A stretch of 64,000 nt of DNA from Halalkalibacter nanhaiisediminis. Lineage in GTDB: Bacteria > Bacillota > Bacilli > Bacillales > Bacillaceae_D. The stretch is taken from contig NZ_VLKZ01000006.1 of NCBI RefSeq assembly GCF_007830185.1, forward strand, positions 62,001 through 126,000, read 5' to 3'. Under the pieces are notes generated by a model. It worked only from the letters and a program-made list of their open reading frames with translations. It did not search any database and was not told the DNA's origin. Of the stretch, positions 1-7,985 are shown in pieces (position 1 is the first letter of the stretch; each line of letters opens with the position of its first letter). The translations under genes were made by a program, and so were the position numbers.

Positions 1-2
1 AT

Positions 3-698
3 ATGTTTGAAGAGCGTGAAAAAATTGATGAAGCAGATGTTTGTTTATTCCCTGAAAATTGGCAAGTGAATGCTTTAGTGTATGGCATGAAAAAAGAAAT
101 ATTCCCAAGTATTCAATCGATTCAGCTCGGCTTTAACAAAATTGAAGTGACACGAGCATTATGGAGTGTTTGTCCTGAACATGTACCTAGAACGCTCATT
201 TTAGGTCGCAATCATGATAATATAGATCGCGTATTTGCTGAATTCCCATTTCCTTTTGTCGTAAAAGAAATTCGTAATTCCATGGGCAAGGGTGTTTTTC
301 TCATCGAAAATCACAAGCAATTTAATGAATATGCTGAGAATAATCCTTATTTTTATGTACAAGAGTACTTACCGATTGATCGAGATCTTCGTATTTGCTT
401 TGTCGGTGATGACGTCATCGCTTCCTATTGGAGAATCAATGAACGTAATACGTTTCGAAATAATGTCGCTCAAGGTGCTCGCATCTCATTTGACGATATC
501 CCTGAAGAAGCGATCGAACTTGTTCGTAAAACCGCTAGAAGTCTAGGTGTCAATCATGCTGGCTTTGATGTTGTCTCAGTCGGAGGTAAGTTTTATTTTC
601 TAGAATTTAATACTCTTTTTGGCAATCAAGGCTTTCAACAATTAGGAGTTTCAGTAGAGAAAAGTATTTACAAATATCTTCAAAACAGGCTAACTTAA
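3..698 (+). CDS. RimK-like ATP-grasp protein, probably 5'-truncated by the window edge
   Basis: The protein is an ATP-grasp carboxylate-amine ligase of the RimK/YheCD type, which joins a carboxylate to an amine via an acyl-phosphate. Visible motifs are FVVKE (85-89, nucleotide-binding Lys), QEY (120-122), DLR (128-130), AGFDV (186-190) and the metal-binding E-x-N in EFNT (201-204). Relatives are about 290 residues and carry an N-terminal pre-ATP-grasp domain. Only 231 residues are visible and the first ATG is at base 3 with no room for a ribosome site, so the true start probably lies outside the window. The substrate cannot be told from the sequence. It converges on the next gene; the stop codons overlap. 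Confidence 0.75.
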   Translation: MFEEREKIDEADVCLFPENWQVNALVYGMKKEIFPSIQSIQLGFNKIEVTRALWSVCPEHVPRTLILGRNHDNIDRVFAEFPFPFVVKEIRNSMGKGVFLIENHKQFNEYAENNPYFYVQEYLPIDRDLRICFVGDDVIASYWRINERNTFRNNVAQGARISFDDIPEEAIELVRKTARSLGVNHAGFDVVSVGGKFYFLEFNTLFGNQGFQQLGVSVEKSIYKYLQNRLT

Positions 699-1120
699 AT
701 ACGTATGTGAATGGTTTCTTCCATTTCATAAGGTGTTCGATCATTTTTTACAACAGCAATTTGAATGTCATGTTCCCCTCTAGGCAACCCATTAATGACA
801 AATGCAGCTTCATAAAGAGTGCCGATATGTTCTCCGTCTATATAAAGCCGTAGATGCCCTTCGCCTTCTTGGTGCTTGGTACCGGCTTTTTCTTTTGAAA
901 AACGAAAACCATTTATAAAGCATTCGATTAAGAGCTCTTGATTGAATATATTGTGATTTACAATCAGTTTTTGTTCATCACTAGCTACTACTTTTACAAT
1001 CCCAATGCTTTGAAGGGGAGCAATCGTTAGGCTCGAATGATTAATGATAGATTCTTCAGCAAACGTAGTGTTTAAAGGTATAAAACAGACAATCATGAAT
1101 AAGAAAGTGATTCGTTTCAT
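695..1120 (-). CDS. Secreted protein, function unknown
   Basis: This is a 141-residue protein with a clear Sec signal peptide: MKR, then a hydrophobic stretch, then a likely cut after TTFA. The start is the ATG at 1120, with AAGGGG ten bases upstream; a longer reading frame exists but would bury the signal peptide. The C-terminal half contains a pattern of the type HLRLYIDG...GLPRGEHDIQ...KNDRTPY, which resembles small extracytoplasmic beta-sandwich domains that begin with a conserved G-x-H-L strand and end with N-D-x-T-P. I do not recognise a named function. It probably acts outside the membrane. It lies just downstream of the ylb cluster on the same strand. Confidence 0.65.
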   Translation of the reverse strand: MKRITFLFMIVCFIPLNTTFAEESIINHSSLTIAPLQSIGIVKVVASDEQKLIVNHNIFNQELLIECFINGFRFSKEKAGTKHQEGEGHLRLYIDGEHIGTLYEAAFVINGLPRGEHDIQIAVVKNDRTPYEMEETIHIRI

Positions 1121-1267
1121 CTCTTTTTGTCCCCTTAATAAAGAATTTAATTTAGGCTTCCTCAAAAGATCCTTCTCTATGTAAAAAGCCTAAGCCAAGC
1201 TCTTCCATTTGCTATCTCTTTTTTAATTTCAAGATAGCAAACAAGCTTAGATTAGACTTTTCAAGAG

Positions 1268-1546
1268 TTATCTCCTTTGTGACGCTTGGGCCACGGTTGC
1301 TTGGCCTGCTTTTAACATTTCAATCATCATCATCGCTAGACCTAAATGATTTTGGACCTTCTCTACACGTTGTGGAAACGTTCTGCCGTAAAAATAGTTT
1401 GCTTCTTTCTCTACCAAGGAAAGTTGACTAGGGTCTCGGCCCAATTTTCGATACCAGTTAGGATGCTGTCGAACATATTGACGTATCTCAGGATGTTGAG
1501 ATAAAACATGTTGTATATCTGCACGCAAATTGATCATACCCTTCAT
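1268..1546 (-). CDS. ylbE: YlbE-like protein
   Basis: This is a small protein of about 92 residues matching the YlbE family of Bacillus. The recognisable core is RADIQ...HPEIRQYVRQHPNWYRKLGRDP...ANYFYGRTFPQRVEK. Its function is unknown. The gene follows ylbD almost without a gap, so the two are surely cotranscribed. The start is uncertain: ATG 1546 is listed, but a TTG at 1528 has AAGGG ten bases upstream and would give an N-terminus closer to the conserved region. Identification rests on family pattern and on the ylbC-ylbD-ylbE order shared with B. subtilis. Confidence 0.8.
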   Translation of the reverse strand: MKGMINLRADIQHVLSQHPEIRQYVRQHPNWYRKLGRDPSQLSLVEKEANYFYGRTFPQRVEKVQNHLGLAMMMIEMLKAGQATVAQASQRR

Positions 1547-1549
1547 CAA

Positions 1550-1975
1550 TTAATCACGCCAAAATGAAAATGGGTGATCCTGTGGTCCTTGACTCGGTGG
1601 ATCATTAGGGCGTTGAAATGATTGAATCACGCCTTGAACATTTGTCAAAACTGAGCTAAACTGAGAAAGATGATTTTGTAAATCCTGTACATTTACTCGT
1701 CTTAACAAAGACATTATTTGCCCTAGAGTAGCAGTGGCACTTTGTGAAGGTTGTTCATCTTGCTCTGTATCTTGAGAAGAATCCGTTGATTGATTCGTTT
1801 CTACTTGCTTATACGCTTGCCATTGTTCATGTTCTGCCCCAAGGATCGACCATTCCTCAAAAAGATTCTGTAAAGACTTTCGCTCTTCCCTCACTTCATT
1901 GATAAGCAATGGATGCTGCCTCATAAATTCTTTAAATTGTTGTACCGAAGGATGTAATTCCTCATTCGATTCCAT
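1550..1975 (-). CDS. ylbD: YlbD-like putative spore coat protein
   Basis: This 141-residue hydrophilic protein belongs to the YlbD family, annotated in Bacillus as a putative coat protein. The N-terminus has HPSVQQFKEFMRQHPLLI followed by EVREERKSLQNLFEEW. A low-complexity Gln/Ser/Asp/Glu linker lies in the middle (about 60-80), and the tail ends in HPFSFWRD. The start ATG has a strong GGGGGTGAT site a few bases upstream. It is the first gene of a ylbD-ylbE pair; the stop codon nearly abuts the ylbE start. The coat role is taken from family annotation, not from anything visible here. Confidence 0.8.
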   Translation of the reverse strand: MESNEELHPSVQQFKEFMRQHPLLINEVREERKSLQNLFEEWSILGAEHEQWQAYKQVETNQSTDSSQDTEQDEQPSQSATATLGQIMSLLRRVNVQDLQNHLSQFSSVLTNVQGVIQSFQRPNDPPSQGPQDHPFSFWRD

Positions 1976-2106
1976 CTCATCACCCCCTACCTTTTTCTCT
2001 CTATAGCTTACAAAAAAGCCTAGTCCTTAGTTCGCCCATTTTTCAACCTTTATGCTAAAATTATAGATGAAGATAAACCTATTAAAAAACGAAGGAAGGG
2101 CACCCT

Positions 2107-2613
2107 ATGAATGATGTAGCGAATGAGCAATTGCTTCAAAGAGTAGAGAATTTCCTTACTAACTCCTCTGATGAAGAGCGTCACCTGTTATCAACAATCA
2201 TCAACGGATTTTCCGAAAAGCAAAATGGTACATACACAACGTATTTAGCAGCATTAACACAGATTAAAACTCGCTTTCTTGAAAATGGAGATTATGAAGT
2301 GATTTTACCCATTCAACCTCTTATTGAAAATCCTCTTAAAATCGTTCATGGTGGAATGACTGCAACATTATTAGATACAGCGATGGGTTCCTTAGTTAAT
2401 CAGTCCATATCCTCAGACTTGGCCGCTGTCACAACAGAAATGAATGTGCATTATATTAAACCAGGCGTAGGAAGCCATTTGAGATGTGTCGCCAGCATTT
2501 TAAACAAAGGGCGACAACTTTGTGTCACTGAGGCAAAAGTTTATGATGAGAAAGAAAAACTTATCGCAATGGGGACAGGTACATTTTTTATTATGAAGCG
2601 TCCAAAGAAATGA
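2107..2613 (+). CDS. PaaI-type hotdog-fold acyl-CoA thioesterase
   Basis: This 168-residue protein is a member of the PaaI/YdiI hotdog thioesterase family, which hydrolyses acyl-CoA thioesters. The typical core is present: HGGMTATLLDTAMG (about 79-92, containing the catalytic-loop glycines and the Asp), TTEMNVHYIKPG (strand following the long helix), and a C-terminal GTGTFFIM strand. An N-terminal helical extension of about 45 residues precedes the fold. The start ATG is preceded by GAAGGAAGGG. It is transcribed against ylbD and ylbC, so it stands alone. The natural acyl-CoA substrate is not predictable from sequence. Confidence 0.85.
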   Translation: MNDVANEQLLQRVENFLTNSSDEERHLLSTIINGFSEKQNGTYTTYLAALTQIKTRFLENGDYEVILPIQPLIENPLKIVHGGMTATLLDTAMGSLVNQSISSDLAAVTTEMNVHYIKPGVGSHLRCVASILNKGRQLCVTEAKVYDEKEKLIAMGTGTFFIMKRPKK

Positions 2614-2627
2614 TCGACATACTAAAA

Positions 2628-2695
2628 AAGGTAACTCAAAAGTGTCTGGTCTATTATTTAAATCAATCACATAGCTCAGACACTTTTGTTACCTT
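2628..2695. terminator. Long stem-loop between converging genes
   Basis: The arms AAGGTAAC-t-CAAAAGTGTCTG and CAGACACTTTTG-TTACCTT pair across a loop of about 28 bases. On the minus strand the stem is followed by TTTTT, so it is a good intrinsic terminator for ylbC. The plus-strand thioesterase gene also ends into it but lacks a U-tract. Confidence 0.75.
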
Positions 2696-2701
2696 CCTGT
2701 T

Positions 2702-3790
2702 CTAAAATAATCTTGGAGTCATAAAATTTTGAGTATAGTAATCTTGATAAACACCTACTCCTAAATGTGTGAATTCTTCATGTAAGAGATTGATACGATG
2801 CCCTTCACTATTGAGCCAACCTTCTACTGCCGCTACACCATCCACATATTTTGCTGCTATATTTTCACCCGCAAGGCTGAAACGAACTTCTCCATTTTCA
2901 AAACGATCGACTAGTTCTCCGTATGTCGGCGATGTATGAGAGAAATAATTATGAATACTCATATCTCTGCTATGCAAATAAGCGATACCTGCGACATCCT
3001 CTTCCCATTTAAATGGTTCTAGTTCATGGCGTTCTCTAATAATATTTGTAAAATCAAAAATTTGTCTAGCATCTCCAGCCTCAATAGCAACCCATTGTTC
3101 AGCTGATAGTTCTGGTCGTTCTGGCAAAGTACCACGATAGGTAACTGAATAAGGCTGTTGCATCAAGAGTACGTCGTTTGTCATCATCCGAATGCTAGAT
3201 AATGTACCTGTAAACGTATCAAAATAAAGTTGAATCCATTGACCATCTAGCTCGGTGAGCGGCCTCATTCTTAAATCCTCACTTGATAACTGAAATTGAA
3301 AGACGCCCTCACTAGTGCTTACATCTACTCGTTCTTGAAATGAGAGCTTTTCATTTAAAGCTTGGTACGTTTCACCAAGAGAAAAAGCTTGTCCACGAAT
3401 ATCACCAGTTAGAAATACCGTTACCACTTGATCTTTTTCGACTCCAATTTGCATATAGGTCTTTTTAGAAAGCGGATAAATCCACCATTCATATCCGTAT
3501 GCTGAAAGATCCTTTCTATCTGGCTCTCCAAATTCGTCAATCACTTCTTGAACCGTCATGCCAATAAAATATTCATGCTCATCTAGTAATAACGTCATTT
3601 CTTCTGAAACTGGCGACTCTTCTTTATTATCTAACAATGGTTCAGTGTCATTGATGTCTTTATCCATTATCTCAGAAAGTATAGGTGGCTGATCAAAACG
3701 TTCCTTAATTTCATCTTCAAAGGTTGTTTCAAATGTAACAAGAAATATTAACAAGACAACCGCTATCATCACCCCAAACATCTTTTTCAA
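2702..3790 (-). CDS. ylbC: YlbC, CAP-domain secreted or membrane-anchored protein
   Basis: This is a 362-residue protein with one N-terminal hydrophobic segment (about 6-21) that acts as signal or anchor. Next is a CAP-associated N-terminal domain (about 70-210, beginning EHEYFIGMTVQEVIDEFGEPDR). A C-terminal CAP/SCP-like domain follows (about 245-360). CAP hallmarks are IIRERHELEPFKWEEDV, AYLHSRDMSIHNYFSHTSP, AGENIAA and GWLNSEGHRINLL. The molecular function of bacterial CAP proteins is mostly unknown. The start is a TTG with AAGGAGG six bases upstream; the next ATG is too far from this site. The position beside ylbD/ylbE agrees with B. subtilis ylbC. Confidence 0.88.
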   Translation of the reverse strand: MKKMFGVMIAVVLLIFLVTFETTFEDEIKERFDQPPILSEIMDKDINDTEPLLDNKEESPVSEEMTLLLDEHEYFIGMTVQEVIDEFGEPDRKDLSAYGYEWWIYPLSKKTYMQIGVEKDQVVTVFLTGDIRGQAFSLGETYQALNEKLSFQERVDVSTSEGVFQFQLSSEDLRMRPLTELDGQWIQLYFDTFTGTLSSIRMMTNDVLLMQQPYSVTYRGTLPERPELSAEQWVAIEAGDARQIFDFTNIIRERHELEPFKWEEDVAGIAYLHSRDMSIHNYFSHTSPTYGELVDRFENGEVRFSLAGENIAAKYVDGVAAVEGWLNSEGHRINLLHEEFTHLGVGVYQDYYTQNFMTPRLF

Positions 3791-4137
3791 ATTGATCCTC
3801 CTTACTTATTATTAATTTTTGGTAATATTCACTATATAGCTAAATCTAAACATCGTTTTTAAATGTTCAATCTTTCTACCATATTCAATACATTCGGATT
3901 CATGTTGCTTAACTCCTTCCACTAATAGTGTAATCTTTATCACAATAAATGTATCCTATAAAACGAAATAAAAATAATAGACAACTAAATTCCATAGTGA
4001 TTCATGATTTGCTTGAATTTATTCAATTGAATTTTCACATTCTCCATAAAACATTCATCATTAAAGCGTTGCAACTGAAGCCTTTTCATACTATCATAAG
4101 GAGAGTACATATAAGATAAATTGGAGGCGGTTTTGTC
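3791..4137. other. Intergenic region between divergent ylbC and yugN
   Basis: This 347-base AT-rich stretch holds no convincing gene. Its right end carries the putative yugN promoter and ribosome site. A short reading frame on the minus strand within it and yugN is an antisense shadow. Confidence 0.6.
4069..4097 (+). promoter_or_regulatory. Sigma-A promoter for yugN
   Basis: TTGCAA (4069-4074) and TATCAT (4092-4097) are separated by exactly 17 bases, 40 bases upstream of the GTG start. The same two hexamers with the same spacing occur in front of dapH. Confidence 0.5.
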
Positions 4138-4488
4138 GTGAAGTTTGATCATATTGAGCTAGCAGATAAAGAATTGAAGTTTGAAACACTTCGTCATGCA
4201 GCAGAATCGATTGGTTTGGTCCATGCAGGTCAATGGGACTATGAGCGTGTAATGTTTGATTATAAAATCGTGAATCAAGGGGACATTTATTATCTTCGTG
4301 TTCCTGCATACGCGATAAAAGGTGATATCCCTAAAGATGATACAATCGTTAAGCTAATGACTCCAATTCTTGGTAAGCATTATTATCCACACGGTGTTGA
4401 ATACGAGGGAGAAACGTTCCCTAAACCAATCGTTGATAAATGCAACAATAAACTTGAACTTCTTAAGAAAAATCTTGAATCAAATTAA
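4138..4488 (+). CDS. yugN: YugN-like family protein
   Basis: This 116-residue protein matches the YugN-like family of Bacillus, which has no established function. Recognisable segments are [34 protein letters not shown] and [20 protein letters not shown]. There is no signal peptide or membrane segment, so it should be cytoplasmic. The start is GTG, with TTGGAGG upstream. It occupies the position where B. subtilis has ylbA/ylbB between the cta genes and ylbC. It ends at a very strong bidirectional terminator shared with the converging lipoprotein gene. Confidence 0.8.
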   Translation: MKFDHIELADKELKFETLRHAAESIGLVHAGQWDYERVMFDYKIVNQGDIYYLRVPAYAIKGDIPKDDTIVKLMTPILGKHYYPHGVEYEGETFPKPIVDKCNNKLELLKKNLESN

Positions 4489-4500
4489 TCTATGACTTGA

Positions 4501-4538
4501 AATAAGACAATGAGGATGATCATCCTCATTGTCTTATT
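4501..4538. terminator. Perfect 38-bp palindrome, bidirectional terminator
   Basis: AATAAGACAATGAGGATGA is followed directly by its reverse complement, with no unpaired centre. It has A-rich and T-rich flanks on both strands and serves yugN (+) and the lipoprotein gene (-). The stop codon of the latter lies inside the palindrome end. Confidence 0.85.
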
Positions 4539-4992
4539 ATCTTTGTTTAATTGTCACAATTCGTAATGAATCATCCTCACCACGAACTAGTTCAAAGCGA
4601 ACATTTCGCTCAATTGTATCGTCGCCTCGTTTTTCGTGAATGATTACTTTTTCTTTTGCATCGACGAAAAGCTCATCTATTTCATCTTTATAAACAGACT
4701 CAACCTCAAATGAAATGAGTTCTTTTGTAGCTTTTTCATCATGTAAATCACTAGCATAACGTCTTAATGAATGATAGAAGCTATTATTAGTAATTAAATA
4801 AGGTTCAAGTGGATTAAAATCACCCGTATTAACCGCTTCTACCATAAGTTCCTTATAGGATTTAACAAATAATTTTACTTCTTCTGCCTCAGGACCTTCT
4901 ATCTCAGTTAACTGTTGTGGTTCTGCTGAACTGCAGGCTACCATTAGTAACATAATCACTGTTAAGGTAAAAACTAAATTCATTTTTTTCAT
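4537..4992 (-). CDS. Lipoprotein of unknown function
   Basis: This 151-residue protein begins MKKMNLVFTLTVIMLL and has a lipobox MVAC at about 17-20, so it should be diacylglyceryl-modified and anchored on the outer face of the membrane. The mature part is acidic and mixed alpha/beta, with a segment FNPLEPYLITNNSFYHSLRRY followed by a C-terminal beta-rich part ending RIVTIKQR. The layout resembles small TcaA/NTF2-like extracytoplasmic domains, but that is only an impression. I do not recognise the family. It has its own terminator and stands alone. Confidence 0.7.
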   Translation of the reverse strand: MKKMNLVFTLTVIMLLMVACSSAEPQQLTEIEGPEAEEVKLFVKSYKELMVEAVNTGDFNPLEPYLITNNSFYHSLRRYASDLHDEKATKELISFEVESVYKDEIDELFVDAKEKVIIHEKRGDDTIERNVRFELVRGEDDSLRIVTIKQR

Positions 4993-5147
4993 TAAGAAAC
5001 GCTCCTTGTTTGTTTTACTTACCCAACTTTATTACCGAACGATTATAACACAAAATGTCAGAAAAAGGTTGAAGTAAGAGGAGACAGAAATGTGAACGTC
5101 TTGCAAAATAAAAAGTGTTTAATCTGTTCATTCGTTTGTCGACGTAC

Positions 5148-5153
5148 TATAAT
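5148..5153 (+). promoter_or_regulatory. Candidate -10 element for ytvI
   Basis: A perfect TATAAT lies about 40 bases upstream of the TTG start. No good -35 hexamer is seen at 17 bases (TGTTCA only), so the promoter is tentative. Confidence 0.3.
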
Positions 5154-5191
5154 AAAGATAGTATTTATGTGTAAGAGAAAGGAGTCTCAAA

Positions 5192-6250
5192 TTGGCAGCA
5201 CTATTGAAAAAACGAACATTTATCCTCTTGCTTTCCCTTATTGTAATTTTGGCTGCAGCCTATTTTATTTTACCAGTATCGATTCCGCTTATTACAGCCT
5301 TGGTGACCGCACTTTTTTTATCACCCGCTGTTCATGCTCTCCATAAACGAGTGAAAATAAAACGACATATTGCCGTCTTGATTGTCTTTACCTTATTTGT
5401 CTGTTTCATCGGATTTACAGGTTACTATCTTACGACCCAAGCAGTAACACAGGGAACACTGATTATTGAGAATTTACCACAATACATAAACGATTTAAAT
5501 CGTGCATGGCTCAATTTTCAACGAAACCTTGAAAGTGAATTTGAAAATCTACCACCTGACCTTGTACAAGAGATTAATTTTCAAGTAACACAAGCATTAA
5601 ACGAAATGCGTGCAACGATAAGTGATCGGAATTTAATCAATGATGTGGCTTCTATCATCTCAAGTATCCCTGGTTATTTCGTTACTTTTATTGTTTATTT
5701 AATTGCTTTATTTTTATTCATGCTAGAACTACCTTCTTTAAAACAAAAATTATACACATTCTTTTCAGAGAAAACAAAGGAGAAAGTCAATTTTATGACT
5801 GCACGACTAACGTTTGTCATATGGGGCTTCTTCAAAGCACAGTTTTTAGTAAGTATCATTATTTTTATCGTGTCTTTAATTGGATTATTGTTCATTGATC
5901 CTGAAGTTGCGCTATTAATGTCATTTATCATTTGGATTATTGATTTTATTCCATTGATTGGATCAATTGTCATATTAGCTCCTTGGGCTATTTTCCAATT
6001 AATCGTGGGTGATGTGTCAACTGGGACACAGCTACTGATTCTTGCTGCTGTGTTACTTATCATTCGTCGTACAGTAGAACCAAAAGTGATGGGACAGCAA
6101 ATTGGCTTATCTCCTTTAGCAACGTTGATTGCGATGTATCTTGGTTTAGTATTTTTCGGTATAATGGGCTTCGTTATTGGACCATTAATTGTTATTGCTT
6201 TTACTTCTGCAAAAGAAGCTGGCATAATTAAAATGAATTTTAAAATATAA
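5192..6250 (+). CDS. AI-2E/YtvI-family membrane permease
   Basis: This 352-residue integral membrane protein belongs to the AI-2E (formerly UPF0118/PerM) family. It has two hydrophobic segments at the N-terminus, an amphipathic extracytoplasmic or helical domain (about 85-145, containing TLIIENLPQYINDLNRAWLNF) and a C-terminal bundle. That bundle has the family motif IWIIDFIPLIGSIVILAPWAI and later PKVMGQQIGLSPLATLIAMYLG. Family members are proposed exporters or sodium/proton antiporters; the YtvI branch is linked to sporulation. The start is TTG, with AAAGGAG upstream. A bidirectional terminator follows. The substrate is not predictable from sequence. Confidence 0.85.
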   Translation: MAALLKKRTFILLLSLIVILAAAYFILPVSIPLITALVTALFLSPAVHALHKRVKIKRHIAVLIVFTLFVCFIGFTGYYLTTQAVTQGTLIIENLPQYINDLNRAWLNFQRNLESEFENLPPDLVQEINFQVTQALNEMRATISDRNLINDVASIISSIPGYFVTFIVYLIALFLFMLELPSLKQKLYTFFSEKTKEKVNFMTARLTFVIWGFFKAQFLVSIIIFIVSLIGLLFIDPEVALLMSFIIWIIDFIPLIGSIVILAPWAIFQLIVGDVSTGTQLLILAAVLLIIRRTVEPKVMGQQIGLSPLATLIAMYLGLVFFGIMGFVIGPLIVIAFTSAKEAGIIKMNFKI

Positions 6251-6260
6251 AGCGGTACTC

Positions 6261-6294
6261 AAAAAGGCTGGTCAAAATTTGACCAGCCTTTTTT
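6261..6294. terminator. Bidirectional terminator between ytvI and ctaM
   Basis: AAAAAGGCTGGTCAAA pairs with TTTGACCAGCCTTTTTT. There are T-runs on both strands, so it serves both converging genes. Confidence 0.9.
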
Positions 6295-6297
6295 GTA

Positions 6298-6846
6298 TTA
6301 ATAATAAGGTGAAATCATAAGGTAAACAATAACACCTGTAATACTTACATACAACCATATCGGCATTGTCCAGCGTGCAATTTTACGATGGCGCTCATTT
6401 TCCATATTCCAAGCGCGAGCAACTGACGTCAGCGCAAGTGGAACAATAATCGCCGCAAGAACAATATGGGTAATTAGAATAAAATAATATAAGCCAGCCA
6501 TAAACCCTGAACCGCCATATGGCGTAGATTCAGAAAGGAAATGGTACGCAACATATGTTACAAGAAATAACGTTGTTGAAGTAAATGCAGCATAAATAAA
6601 TCGGCGATGCACTGTCACATTTTTCTTAAGAATAGCAGCTAAAGCACCAACTAAAAAAAGAAACGTAAAGCTATTAAAAATGGCATTCATCATCGGCAAA
6701 ATCGTTATATCAAAAGCATTAAAATTTTCTACACCTGGTAATCCAGATAAGAGGATGACAATCCCGTTTACAATAATCGTGATAATAATGATTGCAGGCT
6801 TATAATTTCGCTTTGTATGTGCGTGCTGCGTTGTATCTTGATTCAA
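6298..6846 (-). CDS. ctaM: DUF420 / CtaM-type cytochrome oxidase assembly protein
   Basis: This protein of about 182 residues belongs to the DUF420 family (YozB in B. subtilis; CtaM in Staphylococcus aureus, where it is required for aa3-type oxidase function). It has five hydrophobic segments. Conserved histidines include VHRRFIYAAF (about 100) and YHFLSES, and there is HIVLAAIIVPLAL with a downstream ERHRKIARWTMPIWLYVSITGVIVY. The best start is TTG 6846, eight bases after AAGGAG; the upstream GTG overlaps that site. It lies downstream of the ctaF terminator and so is probably transcribed separately from the cta operon. Role in caa3 assembly is inferred from family and location. Confidence 0.8.
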   Translation of the reverse strand: MNQDTTQHAHTKRNYKPAIIIITIIVNGIVILLSGLPGVENFNAFDITILPMMNAIFNSFTFLFLVGALAAILKKNVTVHRRFIYAAFTSTTLFLVTYVAYHFLSESTPYGGSGFMAGLYYFILITHIVLAAIIVPLALTSVARAWNMENERHRKIARWTMPIWLYVSITGVIVYLMISPYY

Positions 6847-6961
6847 TCTAGTCACTCCTTTTTTGAAACTACTATTAATTAATCTCTGCTATTCAATTCT
6901 ATTATACATGATCGATAACGATAGCACCTAAAGCAGCTTTTTACAATCTGATGAACAAAAC

Positions 6962-6995
6962 AGAACGGCTCCCATCTATTGACGAGAGCCGTTCT
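6962..6995 (-). terminator. Terminator of the cta operon
   Basis: AGAACGGCTC and GAGCCGTTCT pair around a 14-base loop directly after ctaF, with GTTTTGTT following on the minus strand. It separates ctaF from ctaM. Confidence 0.8.
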
Positions 6996-7009
6996 TTCTT
7001 TGTTTATAA

Positions 7010-7357
7010 TTAGTATTTAACAACACCAATTAATAACATTAATGCTGCAATTGTTGGCATCGTAACAAAAATTCCAGTAATCATAAAAGCAGTAGCCCAA
7101 GCATGATCTTTATCCTTCAAATGCATGAAGAAAATCAGCTGAAGAGCAAACTGAATGACCGCTAAAAGAAGAATGAACGGTATCGCAAAAGAGCGTGGAA
7201 TAAAGTCTGCACCGACAGCTAAAAACGACATGATTGTAAGGAAAATCATTAAAGCAAAAACGATAATCTGCTTTTTAATTTCTTTATTCGTTTGACGTTT
7301 TTCTTCTTCTGTCATCGCACTTTTATCAAATCGTTGACTTAAGATATTATCTGCCAT
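7010..7357 (-). CDS. ctaF: Cytochrome c oxidase caa3 subunit IV (CtaF)
   Basis: This 115-residue protein is the small fourth subunit of the caa3 oxidase. A short basic N-terminus (EEEKRQTNKEIKKQ) is followed by three transmembrane helices. The middle one contains FALQLIFFMHLKDKDHAW, the usual signature of subunit IVB. The subunit is thought to stabilise the CuB centre during assembly. The gene follows ctaE by four bases, with a GGAGG site inside the gap, and is the last gene before the operon terminator. Confidence 0.93.
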   Translation of the reverse strand: MADNILSQRFDKSAMTEEEKRQTNKEIKKQIIVFALMIFLTIMSFLAVGADFIPRSFAIPFILLLAVIQFALQLIFFMHLKDKDHAWATAFMITGIFVTMPTIAALMLLIGVVKY

Positions 7358-7361
7358 ATGA

Positions 7362-7982
7362 TCAACCTCCTACTCCCATAAGATAGACAACTGTGAAGAT
7401 AAATACCCACACAACGTCGATGAAATGCCAGTAAAGACCAGCAAGGTAAAATTTAGGAGCATTCGTTAAAGTGATACCACTTCTGCTATAGCGGATAAGC
7501 AAGACGATAATCCAGCTTAATCCGAACGCCACGTGAGCACCGTGCAAACCTACTAACGAATAGAAAGATGAAGCAAATGCACTTGTAGAAAATCCAAGTC
7601 CATAATCATTCACATAAACATAGAACTCATAGATTTCAAAGCCAATGAAACCTAGACCAAGAAGAACAGTAATCCACATCCATGCTAAAAACGTTTTGAA
7701 CTTGTTTTTCTTCATCGCAAACATAGCAAGAACACTAGTCAAACTACTTGTAAGTAGAAGCATTGTCATAATAAACACAAGATCTAGATGGAAAAGTTCT
7801 TGTGAAGTTGGTCCATCTGCTACCCCGTTACGTAGCCCTAAATACGTCCCGAAAAATGTCGCAAATAAAATCGTCTCGCCACCAAGGAAGAACCAGAAAC
7901 CGAGAAACTTGTTTTTACCTTCTAATGTTGCCCTCTCTGGATGAGAAGGAAGTCCTTTTGAAGCATCAACTGCACCCGCCAT
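7362..7982 (-). CDS. ctaE: Cytochrome c oxidase caa3 subunit III (CtaE)
   Basis: This 206-residue polytopic protein has five hydrophobic helices, the usual number for bacterial caa3 subunit III. Motifs include KFLGFWFFLGGETILFATFF near the N-terminus, FYSLVGLHGAHVAFGL (conserved HGxHV) and LYWHFIDVVWVFIFTVVYL at the C-terminus. It binds lipid and stabilises the core oxidase. The start ATG has AAAGGAGG eight to nine bases upstream. It sits three bases after ctaD, in the operon ctaB-C-D-E-F. Confidence 0.95.
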   Translation of the reverse strand: MAGAVDASKGLPSHPERATLEGKNKFLGFWFFLGGETILFATFFGTYLGLRNGVADGPTSQELFHLDLVFIMTMLLLTSSLTSVLAMFAMKKNKFKTFLAWMWITVLLGLGFIGFEIYEFYVYVNDYGLGFSTSAFASSFYSLVGLHGAHVAFGLSWIIVLLIRYSRSGITLTNAPKFYLAGLYWHFIDVVWVFIFTVVYLMGVGG

Positions 7983-7985
7983 TTC

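Noticed and set aside
2629-2695. Inverted repeat as an insertion-sequence end
   Set aside because: It lies between converging genes with a U-run, fitting a terminator; no transposase is present.
5695-6225. 176-residue frame antisense to the ytvI-type permease
   Set aside because: It is a shadow of the permease on the other strand, with Lys/Ile/Asn composition and no ribosome site.
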